NCBI GenBank assembly: GCA_021234155.1
Contig: JAJEKV010000058.1
Span: 5,528,600 to 5,592,599 of the forward strand
Source of the DNA: Isoetes taiwanensis
Lineage: Eukaryota; Streptophyta; Lycopodiopsida; Isoetales; Isoetaceae
Direction: 5' to 3'
DNA: 64,000 nt
The position numbers were made by a program, and so were the translations under genes. Below, in pieces: positions 1 through 12,614 of the stretch. How positions within the stretch are numbered: position 1 is the stretch's first letter; each line of letters opens with the position of its first letter. The notes below the pieces were generated by a model, which searched no databases, had not been told where the DNA came from, and worked only from the letters and a program-made list of their open reading frames with translations.

Positions 1-480
1 ATTCGATCCCGAGCTTTTGCAACAATATCTCAATGGTTGTTTTTCTCAAAAGATATGGGACCTTGATTACTTTGGCCCAAGTGAAAACGGGTCATTATCA
101 TGCACACATAAATCCCACCTTGGCACCGGGGCCCCAAGCTTATTTGCTTGCTTCATTGTCCAGAACAAGCTTGTAGCTATTGCATCAATTCGCGCACGGG
201 GTCCCACAAAGCTACTGTTTGATTGAGACAGTAGATGGGAGCGGCCGCGAATTGCCGCTGAGAAGCGAGACTATGTGCCTGTTGCCAGTTACAGGTTATT
301 GAAGATGAAAGCCATACTCTTCTGAGTTGCCCTGCTTTTGAGATAGTTCGGAATCATTTTTTGACCTTAGCATTCCATTCCACGCTTCCACAACTTCTCA
401 GAGCACCATCTGTGCATGACTTGGCATTATACATACTTGAGGTTCTAGATAAACGTCTGCAATTACTGAGCCCTCAGTAG
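1..480 (+). mobile_element. Decayed LINE 3'-end fragment (post-RT region)
   Basis: Translation of about 11-200 in one frame and about 290-470 in another gives the region downstream of a LINE reverse transcriptase. It matches two other copies in this window (33,600-34,130 plus and 52,832-53,356 minus) in the same order: a 'YLNGCF' block, then an 'ASIR' block, then the 'VIEDESHTL..CPAF' block. The last is the Cys/His-containing C-terminal motif of plant LINE ORF2. Several frame changes and stops separate the blocks, so it is a relic. The 5' part lies beyond the window edge. The family's usual 3' UTR and simple-repeat tail are not seen after 480, so this copy may be truncated at both ends. The relationship to the other copies is clear; activity is excluded. 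Confidence 0.62.
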
Positions 481-2480
481 TCATTATCAGAATAGAAGCA
501 AATATCAGTGAAGATGGTTATTGCCATACCTGAATCGCATGTATCCCCATCATACACACATGGTTATCCTATTTGTTGAGAACAGAAAAAAATAAACGAC
601 ATATGGCGTGCATGCGTTTTAGACATCAGAAACATTTCGATCCCAGCCGTAAAGACAATGCCTGGTCTGTCTACAATTAGGTACAGGTGACACAGGGCCG
701 ATGCAGTATAACACAAGGAGTCCAAAAATGAACTATTATAATAAACTAATATGAAATCATCTAAAAACCATGGTATATGTGGTTTTTTGTGCATGAATTT
801 ATTTGATAGTAGAAAACCACATGCCGCAGTGGTTTTTCAAGACTGATAATGGTTTATGGATGGTTATTGATGTTGGTTTTTGATAATATAGTGGTTTATT
901 AAAACTAATTGTGGTTTATGAGATAGTTTCATTTATATAATAGTGGTTCAATACCAAATTTAATGGTTTGTTAAAACTGTCCTGAGTTATGACATGGTTT
1001 GGAGGCTGATTTATTATATTCAATATTGAACAATATATATGGCATGCTTAATTTAGCTGACATAGACAATTGATTTATGGTATGTTCTCGGATTGAGCAA
1101 TAGGGCCCCCGGGGAGGAAGGCATGGAGGAATTTAAATTAAGTTAATGGAATTCTTGCATATACATATATATTTTTTTAGTTTAGCTCAAGGAGTTCAAC
1201 CATTTGTATAATTATTAGTACAAGAAATTTATCGCGGCGGCCAAGGCCGCCGCGAACATTTCTCTTTATCCACACCCTGTATCTAGAGAAGCAAACCACT
1301 CTTTCTATTTATCTTAAACATCTTATGTGTAATTGCATATCAATATTGAACATGCACGAAAGCACTTTATGATCCTGTGTTCTAGCAGCTGAACAATAGA
1401 TAGAAAGCTGTTGATCCTAATGACAAAAGATCCCACGTAATAATGATGTCACACATTCACTAAATTCAATATTTAATTTGGAAGATTAAGTTAAACCCAT
1501 CCCTTTTCACAAATGCTAAAACTTGGCATGTTAAAGACAAGAATATTGACCACGTTTAAGGAACCGATACCTACTCTAGCACCAAAAGCAATGCTTGCCC
1601 AACGAGTAATTAGGCTTCGAAAGAGCAAAAGGCCTGCAAAATTAGCAATATCTAAAGCATTAAAGTCGAAGAATGCCATTTTCCTTCTGCTTAAAAAATT
1701 CAATGGAACTTGGAAGGATCGTGTTTGAACTCAGTTATGGAAATGTCCAATGGTCAAGTTCACAACTCATGCAACTTGTGGCCAAAGAAATCAATCAGTT
1801 ATACATGGGGACGTCTATTGACCAAGCTTACTGGCAAGCTCCGCATAAAGTGTGGTAACGGACGCATGACAACAATCAATTTTAGAATTTATAGTGATCC
1901 CCCTCTTTTCTTTCTGAATTTTAATGATCCTCCATTCTTTTCTGTTTATTGTTTATAAAAGTTGGGATTTCTCTGCTTTTGTTGAACCGTGTTGTAAACT
2001 TGGCAACCGTTGTAACAAAATCCACAAGCTTGTCGACATAAGATACTCAACAGATTTACTCAGAAGATGATCAAGAGCACACTTAGTGGTCCTGTAAGAA
2101 AAGCTTGGTTAAAGGGTCTAAGAACAATAAAGAATCCAATTCCTAGTGCATTTAATCAAGGTGCCACTGTGAGTATAGCCATGACTTAGAATTCTAAAGA
2201 TATAAGAGATAACAACATGGAGTGGGGCTGGACATGGAATGACTTTGCAGATCCTAGGCAAATGATGGCTACTTCCAGAACAATAATTGGAAATTAGAGT
2301 GAACGAGTCATCTGGAATTATTGCAGAGCAAATATCAGTTGGAGAATGTAACTGCAAAATATCATGAGCAGACACACATCCCTATAAATGTTGCATTGAC
2401 AGAAATGTAGATGAACTGAATGTGCTCTATAGCAGCCATGCATAGGAGTTTAACCAAAAGGGATCTTGATGCAATAGGCT
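481..2480. other. Gene-poor AT-rich stretch with transposon-end debris
   Basis: No convincing gene. About 770-1010 is packed with variants of the word TGGTTTAT (some as GTGGTTT), as if it were subterminal motif repeats of a DNA transposon. A GC-rich palindrome at 1,219-1,265 is listed separately. Short ORFs here have no recognisable domain. Confidence 0.4.
1219..1265. repeat. GC-rich palindromic transposon-end motif, copy 1
   Basis: The site reads TACAAGAAATTTATCGCGGC, then a near-perfect palindrome of ten-base arms around AA (1,233-1,242 and 1,245-1,254), then AACATTTCTC. The same outer words, TACAAGAAATTTAT and its partner GAGAAATGTTC, flank a GC-rich core at about 23,357-23,400 and 24,790-24,832, there in the opposite orientation. 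TACAAGAAA resembles the end of CACTA-type termini, but the leading CAC is absent here. I infer a dispersed element terminus or small MITE. Confidence 0.5.
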
Positions 2481-2525
2481 GACATTTAGTCTCCTACTTT
2501 CGATACGATGATTATAGATGTTACC

Positions 2526-5102
2526 TGAAGTCCTTTTGAATGGTTTTCGAAAGCTACTTGTGTCACCTTTTTTTTCTTCGGCATAGACAAAACAGCTGCA
2601 AAGTAAATGTTGTTAGAAGTAATAATCGAGTTCAGTTCAGAGCAGATCTTTAAAGGCATGCCAAAGAACGTATTACAGTGCACAAAATTCATCTCGAACA
2701 TGCAAAGGATACATTATAATAGAATAGAATAGAATAGAATAGTTTTTTTAACGTCCACGGAGACCAATAGGTCATTGGACCCATACAATGGAGCGGAAGA
2801 TAGTTTGTGCTTGATAAAAGGAAGAGACTTGCAAGTAAACAAACTTGTTGGTTCACAATCAAATGCCCTACATCTAGCTCTTATTTTAGGACCAAATTAA
2901 ATGGCAAGCACGGACATAGAAAACTATTGTGGACATTTTTTTAGTATTGATCAAGCAATTAGATATGGTAGACCATCAAAGATACAAAGCCAATGTATCT
3001 CAAGCTGCTGGATTTGGGGCAAATGCATGCAGTTATTCCAACAAAGATATTAGAGAAATGATGATAAACATGATCATATATAACATTACTCCAGTACTCG
3101 TACCACATTTTGAATTATAACGCCTCGCTACATGGAAGGGCCATGAGGAATTTCTATAGTCTCACAATTTGCAATCATGTAATTACTGCAGACACATGGA
3201 AAAGATGCACACCCATAGCAGAAACCTCAACTTCTTATAACTTGACCAATATAAAAACATCATATTTCTAAAATGAACCTAAATGAGTTTTACCTTGATG
3301 AGTTTTAGGATCAGCTTCCATAACTTCTATAATGAACATTTAAAGCTTCAATGAAAACTTTAAACCCAAAGTCATGCTTATTCCTATTTGCAAAAGGATG
3401 CCAAGATAAAATCTTCATAACGCCAAGATTCTTGGTCTTCATTGCCTTGTGACTCTATCAAAGAAAGTTCAAGCATAAGATATTAGCTCCTGCTGTTTCA
3501 TGGTTTCATGGAAACATGTTTCTTATGTTAACCCATGGACTATCTGAAATCCAGCAAAATTAAAATGTTGAAGCTTGTTCATAACATTGTAGCTCTGAGG
3601 ACTCTAATTGGATGGAAATAGGACCATAGGTAAAGAATATAGCTTAAAAGAACAAAGCAGCAAATGATTTTTCCACAATCCTACTGAAGTGAGAAGCTAC
3701 CTATGTCCATCTGCAGTGCTTGAGGAATCCCATTCCCTAAAAGATGAAGGGTGGTAATAGTATCATTTCGTTGGAGCAACCCAATGAATGCATTGGCCCA
3801 ATTGCTTTCCACCTGAGATCTGCATAAAATGAAAGAGACGAAGTAATGACCTAATGGATCTACCTCCACCAAACCAAACCAATGCATGACGTTTCTGAAA
3901 TTTACTTTAGAAGATGGTGTTGCAATTTAACCAATAGCAATATGATACCATGTACGATTATATCGTAGTTGGATACAAATTGGTTTGCTGGACAACATAA
4001 ACTGCCGTAGTTACCAAGATTGCCTTAGAATTGAAAGTCATTATAGCAATTTGCTAGTATGACATAGTAAATTGTATCTGGATTAATTTTTACCGATATG
4101 CACGAAGTGCATTTGCCAATGACGCTGCAAATCTTGGACCAATTTTGTTGCTCTGTAGATCAACCTTCATCCATAGATTATCACCAACCATTTTTTATAA
4201 GGAAGGATGTTTACTCCACCTTAGAGAATAGAGAACTATGTCAATAAAAGATTTTGACGTATACCAATTAAGGTACATAACGAAGCCAACAACCTCAACT
4301 ACAGTCTCAAATATTCCCTTTCCATTGTAGAGTTAGCATTGTTGTAAAGCTTCAGTAGGATGACAAAACGTATCCAAAGTACATTAAAAAAAAAAGTTTC
4401 CAGTGTTTGAAATATCTAAAGAAGTAATAACCACAACGTAGAAAGCGCATACAACTGTGCCTACCTTGCAAAGACAGACTGATCTGTGCTGTGAGCAAAA
4501 GGGTTGTATTTTCCTCAATATGGGTTACTTCTGTTTGCAAACCAGACAGGAACTCCCCAAGCATTTCCAGTTCCAAAACTTGTGCTTGAAAACCGAAAAG
4601 AGCAAGGCCAAATGTACCGTCATAAAAGCAGGGAATATGATCTGTGGATTTTGGTTGGCTGTGAAAATTGGTTCGTGAGTTCGAAGCATATGCAGGACCC
4701 TGTAAATTCGCATTATTGCACACGCATCCTGTAAATTTGCCACATCTCAGCCTTCATTTCCAAAAGCACAAATCCGCCATATCCCAGCTTTTAATTTTAA
4801 AAACACAGAACCCAGAACGAAAAAGAAAAGAAAAAGAACAGAGAAAAGGGCTGCCATAGCTATACCTTGGGTGGTCTGACGCTTTCTTTGGTGCCAAATT
4901 CTATGCCGTAATCCCAGATTATAAGCTGGAACTTGCTTGCCGTAACTGAAGACACAATCCGCTTGCTCTGGTCGAGTTCCTCTTCATAAGTATGCTGGCA
5001 GAGCATTATGTCTACTACCTGCTCTTTGAGAAAAGTAGCTTCCAAGTCTGAATCTAGCACCGATCTGAAATTGGTCATGGCATCTCTGCCACAGAATTTC
5101 AT
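2526..5102 (-). CDS. Candidate multi-exon gene with ribonuclease-inhibitor-type LRRs (partial, possibly decayed)
   Basis: I piece this together from exon-like blocks. 5,102-4,868 opens with ATG, encodes about 78 codons ('MKFCGRDAM...') and ends in a GTATAG donor. 4,190-4,099 encodes a leucine-rich repeat of the ribonuclease-inhibitor type ('VDLQSNKIGPRFAASLANAL') ending before a GTAAAA donor. 3,835-3,703 follows a TGCAG acceptor and contains 'NDTITTLHLLGNGI', another such repeat. It seems to hold a frame slip, since its first codons fit the repeat consensus ('DLRWKAIGP') in a different frame. 2,598-2,526 lies between a TTTGCAG acceptor and a CAG/GTAACA donor and encodes a lysine-rich segment ('MPKKKKVTQVAFE'). 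LRRs of this kind bind proteins. The whole gene is not recognised and the exon chain is inferred. The frame slip suggests a pseudogene or a mis-assigned splice site. Confidence 0.4.
2736..2830 (-). mobile_element. LINE 3' UTR stub with (TATTC)n tail
   Basis: Read on the minus strand, this contains the family end signature (CCGTGGACG followed by a short A run) also found at about 24,188, 34,310 and 52,660. The tail is a pentanucleotide array (GAATA repeats at 2,717-2,741 on the plus strand). Only the last hundred bases or so of the element are present, so it is a severely 5'-truncated insertion. Confidence 0.55.
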
Positions 5103-5291
5103 CGCGGCCCTGTGTAACCTTGGCCACGGAATTTCATCGCGGGCCTGTGTAAGCCCAAGCTGCGTCTTCTTCCTTGTTGAGGTACCGAGCCATACAGCAA
5201 TGCCCGGAATGTCGGATAGCTGGCTATGGCACTACCAAACACATACGCAGGAGAGCTCTTTGGCCTTCTCGCCTAAAAACGTGGCTTCAGA

Positions 5292-5299
5292 TGACGTCA
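5292..5299. promoter_or_regulatory. TGACGTCA palindrome upstream of the LRR candidate
   Basis: A perfect eight-base bZIP (CRE/TGA-type) palindrome lies about 190 bases upstream of the ATG at 5,102 of the minus-strand candidate gene, in a locally GC-richer stretch. Placement fits a proximal promoter element. Chance occurrence is possible. Confidence 0.3.
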
Positions 5300-8200
5300 C
5301 TTTTTATTTTAATCCCAGTTATTATTTTCTAGGGACACGCGCCGCCGCAAATGTTTTCCTGGAACGGAAATATTACATCAAACAAAAAATCAAGCTGGCT
5401 TATATATGTTGTGAAAGGTGTGCTAACGCTTGGCATAAGTCGATATGTATATTAATGCAACCCTCATAGATGACATAGATGGAAAAGGAGGTGAAGGACA
5501 AAAGTATGCTGGTGGAATATAAAAGTAGGTGTCTGGACACATGCTGACAGCACTCATATATCACCCCGTATGGCAGCTTGTTTAGGGTGTTATCAGTACT
5601 AGCACATGGTAATTAGGTAATCAATATAAATATGTAATAGCTCCAATGAATGACAAGTGGAATACGATAATAGAATCGTAGGTGCAGGGTGTTGATCTAA
5701 GTGCTGGGGTCGCGTTTTCTTGTACCCCACCAACATACTTTTGCTCTGAATCTAAAATTTCAGCTCAACACCTTACGAAGTGGGATGATGATGTGATATA
5801 CGACGTAGATGCGGACTATGCTTGGATGTTGAACATGGATGCTTAAGTGCTTATGGGATGATTAACTGGCTTTGAAGCATTGTGTTTTCACAATTAGTTA
5901 CTAATATCACAAAAATGAAATGAGGATGAGTTTACATGAGAATGCATGATATATTCCAATGGAAACAATGGCAACGCCTCCAAACACACCCTTGTTATGC
6001 AAAAGGCATTGTTGTTTTGATTCGTACTTCTTTAATATCACAATATTAAAATTTGCAATATATATAACATAAGGTAATAAGATAGTATTTTAATGTCATG
6101 CCACTAGGTAACATCCAACTGGACATGTGACCACACACCACACTACATTGCTTGGTTTCCAACCACTTTACATTGCCTCCGTGGGTTTTTGACACCCAAT
6201 AATTCAGAGTGCGATTCTAGGCAGTCTCAAACTCGAGATCTATAGTTGCTAGACCTAGTATGTTACCACTAGACTAAACGTCCAAGATGCAAATAAAACA
6301 CTACAATGTTATAAAATAATCACATTTAGTTAATATTCTTAACATGCCCTAGGCCATTGATAACTACAATACTAGATGCATATAGATTCTTTCTCAAGCA
6401 ACATTTTTTACTTTGTACTGATTCTGTTGTTGCACATTTTTAACCTGCAAAGGCACCAAAGAACAAATGGCATTTTCATGTCTAGTTTGGTGAATATGTA
6501 CAGCCAAATTGAGGCTACAACTTTCATTATATACAATATTTGAGCAACATTTTCAAAAGTGGCCGCTACACACTTTTATACATCAAGGGGTGCGAGATAC
6601 AATATTTTGATTGAAGCACGTGGAGGTTCCTGCTAAAAGTAAGATGCATGTATACCTCAAGATGATAAAGGTAATTGTTAATGAAATGGCAAGATGAATG
6701 CATAGCTCCAAGCACACTCTCAAAAAATATCCAAGGGGCTCCAAGTATTCTCTGTAACTTGAAAGCACCCGCCAACATCCTTTTTCTCCATTGCAAATTC
6801 TTGCATTTCTAGTAATAGAGAATGGTTGCAAGTCTCAATAATCTTTTGCTACATCCTAGATAAGAACAAACTAAGTTGTGCTAAAATTCGATCAGGTAGT
6901 CACAAAGAAAAATGCTCTGTACACTATGAAAGAACAACGTAAAAATTAAACGACAAAGGGAACAATGATGTACATATAATAGAAGCCAAAAAGATAAACT
7001 TTACTTGTGAGAGCTAAATGCAATAGAGTTAGGTAGGGAAAATTGCATCTAAACAAATGCCTCCTGGAAAATTGCTTCTATCAGTGACCCAACTGGTATA
7101 TCCTATATAAAAGATGAGTTGGGCACACAAACACGCTACCATTGACATGCATTGCTCATAGACAACCAACCATTCCTTATAGTAGTGCACAATACAAAAA
7201 TTACTAGGCATCATAAACTTGCAATATTGAGTTTCGTATTGCGGGAGGACTTTTTCATGCATGGTTCGGACTATGATTCCTGGCACGTATTGTATGTAAA
7301 ACTGTATATTTTGCCATGTTTGAGCAGCTTAATTGCACTTAAAGGTCAAGTTTCCATTTTTCAATATTTTGGATGGGTTTTTTTTTGCAATGGTTCAAAG
7401 TAAAAAGGAAATGTTACGAATTTTAGAATCTGACTGGGTGCCGACACCGTGGTTTTGCTGCACTTCCATGCCGAACTAAAGATGCAAAATAAACACGTAA
7501 AGATGCAAAATAAATCCATAAAGATGCAGAATTACTAAGCATCATTAGTGCATACTATAAGGTTCCCAAAAGATCATTTTCCGTCCGGTTTTGAAGGGTG
7601 AGGGGGATTCTTTAATACCTTGTTTTTTTTGGACGAAGGTCCCAATTTAGATCTTTTTTTTTTTTTTTTTTTGTGTGCGATGGACTTCTTTTTCTGGCCC
7701 GATGGATTGGGGCCGATGAAAGGCTGTCGGTTTTGGCGATGAAGGATAGGGCGGATGAACTGGCCGCCGGATCAAGCTATGTGGTAGGTTCAAGGCAAAT
7801 CCATCCGACATATTCAATCCTGGAGAAATTGGATGTTTGATTGCATCTTCTTTGTAGATGCTGGTTTGGTTTCAGCGAGGTTGAACTCTCCAGCAAGTAG
7901 GTCTGGTGCAGGGCTATAGAACTACGAATTTGGCACTACGAATTGGGACGCTAATTCTTCAAACGTATTTTTTATTTCTTTAGCCATTGATTTGTGCATG
8001 TATTTGTACATTTTCTATTTGTGGCGAGCCTGATTTTCTTGCAGAGCAAAATGGAACATGGCTTTCTTGAAGAGCAGTTGAAAAGTTTCTTGAAGAGGGC
8101 TGCGATGGTTGTGCCATGGGGGCGATTCGGTCGTAGATGGCGATGGTGTTGCGCTGTTTCTTGTCATTAAATCAGATGTTTGTATGCTTCTTATGTGTAA

Positions 8201-8352
8201 CTGGTTGGTATTACCGGGGTTTGACTCCCCGGCCAGGAAATCTTCTGTATAGATAGTTGGTCCATTTATTTGTTGCTGCAGTTTCTTATTTCGGATTTTG
8301 TTCCAAATTTGTGTACACCTGATTCTGCTGTTGCTTCTACCTCCGGATGTTT
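5300..8352. other. Non-coding stretch with one SINE and simple repeats
   Basis: Apart from the SINE listed separately I see no gene. There is a 21-base direct repeat, 'AAAGATGCAAAATAAA' with variants, in about 2.7 copies at 7,479-7,537, and a run of about 20 T at 7,652-7,672. The segment 7,680-8,350 is more GC-rich than its surroundings and may be the disrupted target of the 9.1 kb transposon, but no protein family is recognisable in it. Confidence 0.4.
6081..6290 (-). mobile_element. tRNA-derived SINE, copy 1
   Basis: On the minus strand an A-box-like segment (plus coordinates about 6,251-6,280, reading TAGTCTAGTGGTAACA) is followed about 35 bases later by a B-box-like segment (about 6,220-6,240, CTCGAGTTTGAGAC). 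The body ends in TGGCATGACATTAAAATA. The same 3' phrase ends the SINE at 25,009-25,145, so the two appear to belong to one family or to share a 3' tail. It has no coding capacity and would depend on a partner LINE for movement. Confidence 0.5.
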
Positions 8353-8376
8353 GGGTAAAAGAAAGCTAGGGTGTCT
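8353..8376 (+). repeat. Left terminal inverted repeat of the 9.1 kb transposon
   Basis: Begins GGGTAAAAGAAAGCTAGGG and ends TGTCT. Its reverse complement occurs exactly at 17,438-17,461. Immediately inside, 8,375-8,400 holds the palindromic word ACATTTGGCCAAATGT. Confidence 0.8.
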
Positions 8377-8642
8377 TACATTTGGCCAAATGTAGAGTAA
8401 GAGATGTATCACATTTCAAATACATAACCGTTTTTTCAGTATGTACATAATAGCTATATTATGGAATCTTTTTTTTCGGAACTACTTGCCACGTCAATTA
8501 AAACGCAATCATGAAGCAGATTTCAATTCCCGGGCTTCTAACCACTCCAAGAAACGCCTGAACGTTAGGAGAATTTCCCACTTTCGGCTAAAACTTCGCC
8601 CAGCTCGAGATTTCCCTCCTTCTTGCCGTAATTCCTCCGCCT

Positions 8643-8651
8643 AACCCTAAA
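8643..8651 (+). promoter_or_regulatory. Telo-box upstream of the transposase start
   Basis: AACCCTAAA lies 38 bases before the proposed transposase ATG at 8,689. Telo-boxes of this sequence are common just upstream of plant start codons. The position is suggestive, but the word is short. Confidence 0.35.
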
Positions 8652-8688
8652 CCACGCAAGAACAATGATGAACAACGAAGGAACGTAA

Positions 8689-11600
8689 ATGGCGCAAGAA
8701 GATTGCAATATCGGGAATGTGACAAAGAAAATGAAGCGTAAGATTGATGAAATTTGTAAATTTATATATGATCGGGTTCAAGATTTACGCCCCAGGTGCA
8801 AAGGAGAGCTTTTAGCGCTGAAAACCGGGATGAAAGGTCGTACTTCTTTTTGAACTCGCCATTGGAAATCCAAATAGCAAGCAATTCGAAGGATACTATG
8901 CTAAAAAATATCCGCGGAAGGTCTGCGGGGAAGTGAAACAAGCAAATAGCAATGATAAATTAGCGACTAAGCATTCCCCGTTATCAATGATTGTTGGTGA
9001 GAATGGAAAACTCGTGCAAAAGGAGTAGCCTCCAGAATTCTTCAAGTGCAAGCAAGAAACCTCACAAAAGCTGCAATTAGAAGAAAGCGGATGTCATTAT
9101 CAGGTGCTAATATGTGGGCACTGGCAGGAAGGCAACCCAGGGCAGACATGCTTCCGGAATCAACCAAACAGTTGGTAAATGAGTTTTGGTTAACCCACAC
9201 AAAAACTTCTCCAAAGTACAGGGATGTCAGGAAGAAAAGGACACTTCCAATCCAGTTTTTGGACATGCCCCAGGTCAGTTTTAAGTCTTTTAATCCTCTT
9301 TTTTGCAAGCTTGATAGAAGCTAGCTTCTGTGCATCCTGGATAAGTTTAGTAATCCTATTTGCATTCCATGTAAGGGATGTATCTGATATACATTGAAGT
9401 ACATCCAACTACCGTAATTATATTTTTACACTTGGAGGTATTAAATGAGCTATGTTTAACAGGAAACGTACTAGGATGTACTTCCAATTACATCCAATGT
9501 GGCATAAGGCAGAAAATGTGTTGAAAGTCAGGCTGTGTTATTATAGTCTTGATTTTTGTAGTTTCCAAGTACATTACATTACATTTTAAGCTTTCCTGAT
9601 CTCAAGATAGTTTTTAAAGATAGGGTGATACATAAAAGTATTTAAATGTACTTCCGTCCATAACAAAAGTATGAAATACATACATCTATAATACAGTGAC
9701 ACTGTCTGTGACCTGGTTACATATTGAGTTTTTTATGTACATCTGGGAACTCTTTGGAGTACATTCTTTATACATTTATACATATCATGTACATGGTATG
9801 TACGATGTTGTGGTATAGTAGTTGAATGTATATCAAATCATGATCTGAGTGCCATAGAACTAATGGAATGTCTGCAACATCTTTGAATTCGTAAGTAGTT
9901 CTAATTTATATCTTACTTATACATGTCGCTTTTTTCCTTGCAGAGTGAATTGTATGAGATGTTCAAAGATGAACATCCTGAAGTGCAGATTAGCATCAGA
10001 AAGTTCGAGCTGCTTAAGCCTACGTGTGTGAGAAGGTTGAAAGAGAGGAACACATGCTGCTGCGTGAAGCATGAACAAGCTGATCTATACAGAAAAGCTT
10101 TTACCGTCCTGAGGAGCAAATTTCATGCCAATTGTACATGTTCTTGTGGTGTTTGTGCAGCAGATGAGAACAATGGCGCCTCGCTAAGCTCCTTCTAAAA
10201 CATTTCAAAATGTTGGTGCTATGTGGAGAGCTACGGCCCTGTGACAAGGAAGGCTAAGAGTGGCATAGTTTGGATCAGGTCAAGGGAGAGTGCCGGGTAA
10301 TCGAAAATATTCAAATCTGTCCTAAGGAGAAAAGAGTCGCAGAATGAGAACATTGAATGGCAAGTTTACAAGCACGTGAACTAACCTTCCAAAGTCGGCA
10401 CTTCAAGGAGGTTGAAGCTTGTTACCGAAAAGCGGGACTCGGTGCACATTGCTTGACAAGATGTTTCAAAGACCTTACAAAGTTCACTAGTACAACTTTT
10501 CAAAGAAGTTGGCGAGAGCAAACAATTCAGAAATCGATTGCAAAATTTGAGGGATGATTCTCGCTTTTGTCAAAGAATGGACTTTGCAGAGAACTACACT
10601 TTGCGACCATTCGGAGGAGGTTCAAATCCGAGAGCATTGGAACAATGACCGATAACTATTCTCGTGCATATAACCATGATGAAAGTCAATGGCGAAGCTG
10701 AAAAAAACCGTTCATTTGTATGTTTCGATGTTATGAAGCATGATGCTTTCTTTGTTCAGCCGCACTCAAGAAGCACCATATTTGGATGATGCAAAAGGTT
10801 TTGGCCACATCAAATACCATGTCATGTGGTCTGATGGGTGTCTTTGCTTTCGGTTTAAGTGTTCTCGAGCCTTTTATTTGAATGTGGCCCAATATTATAA
10901 CAGGTATAAAATTAGGATGCAGTGGAATTATTTTGGCTCAGGCCATGGAAAAGGAGAACATGATGGGCAGGCTGCTTTGGAGAAAAGGTTCCTAGCAGAC
11001 GAGCAAAGGAAAGAGAATGGTGTTCCGATTTTGGGTGCCAACTCTGCTTGCACTTTGCTGAGACAAAAGAAGTGCAAAATGGACAGAGTCATATGGGAGT
11101 TGATGGCAGAAGACATTAACAGGGACCCTCGTTCAGATTGTGAGACATTGCCTGGTACTCTAGCTATACATTTTGTGTCTGCTATTAATCCAGCTGACCC
11201 AACACTTGTCATGTATAGATCCCTGTCATGTTTTTGCAATGGTTGCTTGAATTTCAGATGGGGAGAATGTGAGAATCTCGAGCATTGTGGTGCGTGGAAG
11301 CTGCATAAACTGGAGCCTAGTTCGGCCCAGGTCGACGAACAAGAAGAGCTAGTTGGTTTTTATGCAGCTGATGAGCAAGAACTGTCCGATGTACTCCAAA
11401 TTGGAGACATATTTGCATCTTTTGCTGCTCCAGGGAATCATGAAAATGTTCCATACGCCGCCCTCCTTTTGCGTGAAGGAGATGCATATTCTTCAGGAAG
11501 ATGTGATTGACGACTATGGAAATAGAATGCTTGCTGGTGACAGGGTTATAGCTGGTCATTACTATCAACTGCTACAAGGCACAAAGCACAAGTACAAGTT

Positions 11601-11769
11601 GTTGGATGACAAAATAGTATTAGTACCAGCTGAATCTGTAATTGGAGCAAAGTTCACGATGCAGCAGGTCAAGCATAAGTTGAAGGGGGCACGTACAGCA
11701 TATATGATCACACGAGAGGTGCATGACATGCTTATATCAAGCCTACCTGAGATTGTTGAGTGCACATGA
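8689..11769 (+). pseudogene. DDE-type transposase relic of the 9.1 kb transposon
   Basis: The proposed start is ATG 8,689 (a basic N-terminal block to about 8,851). A well-supported intron spans 9,274-9,943, with CAG/GTCAG and TTGCAG boundaries and reading frame kept ('FLDMPQ' to 'SELYEMFKDEHPEVQ'). The exon after it has a Cys/His cluster ('CCCVKHEQADL', later 'CTCSCGVC'), probably zinc-binding. The catalytic core follows: DFAENY at 10,580-10,597 (first Asp), 'MWSDG' with Asp at 10,833-10,835, and 'HGKGEHDG' at 10,944-10,967 supplying the last acidic residue. The C-terminal domain runs on in another frame to the stop at 11,767-11,769 ('DDYGNRMLAGDRVI'). Frame slips occur at about 10,600, 10,650, 10,760 and 11,480, so the copy is inactive unless some are sequencing errors. 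The same motif order is known from animal transposon proteins; superfamily unassigned. Confidence 0.65.
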
Positions 11770-11813
11770 CTAAGTTCTGTACAAAGGAACTTTCATATTT
11801 GCCATCATCTTCT

Positions 11814-12375
11814 GTTATGTTGAGAAAACTAGTCGATTGCTGTAAGTTTTTTTGTTATTTACTTATTTTTTAATCTGAAGTGCATTTTGATACTTCAATT
11901 TCAGTATCACAGAATATCTTCTGTGATCAAGCAAAATGTATATCAGAAAGTACAAAATGTTTATCAATTATTGCATGAAGAAGTTAAACTAGTCTGTGTT
12001 ATGTTGAGAAAACTAGTCGATTGCTGCAAGTTTTTTCTTATTTACTTCTTTTTTAATCTGAAGTGCATTTTGATACTTCAATTTCAATATCACAGAATAT
12101 CTTCTGTGACCAAGCAAAATGTATATCAGAAAGTACTTAATGTTTATCAATTGTTGCATGAAGAAGTTAAACTAGTCTGTGTTATGTTGAGAAAACTAGT
12201 CGATTCTTCGCAAGTTTTTCTTATTTACTTATTTTTTAATCTGAAGTGCATTTTGATACTTAAATGTCAGTATCACACAATATCTTCTGTTTCCAAGCAC
12301 AATGTATATCAGAAAGTACAAAATGTTCATCAATTGTTGCATGAAGAAGTTAAACTAGTCTGTGAACTTGTTCTG
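11814..12375 (+). repeat. Three tandem copies of a 183-184 bp unit
   Basis: Units begin near 11,819, 12,003 and 12,186 with GTTGAGAAAACTAGTCGATT. They differ by a few substitutions, with the third most divergent. Each contains the palindromic word TCACAGAATATCTTCTGTGA or a decayed form of it. The array fills the gap between the 3' ends of the two convergent transposon genes. The 164-codon open frame through it (11,887-12,381) simply follows the repeat and is not taken as a gene. Confidence 0.8.
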
Positions 12376-12614
12376 TTATAATGGATATCAATAGCTTTTC
12401 TTTTGATTCATGAAACAAAGCAGAAAGTGGAACATGTATGGAGACAAAAACTCTTGTATTACATATCACAAGATATACACAACCTGGTCATATCGGATAT
12501 GATGCCAATATATACAAGTCGTTGTTCATGTTTTATATTAACATTAATTTACAATCAAAATCTGGTCACAAACCGATGTGAAGCCAAGACATACTATTTC
12601 ATTGTTTCAATATG

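Noticed and set aside
11887..12381. 164-codon ORF with repeated 'HRISSV..NVYQKV' units
   Set aside because: The protein repeat only mirrors a 183-bp DNA tandem array whose unit length happens to keep the frame.
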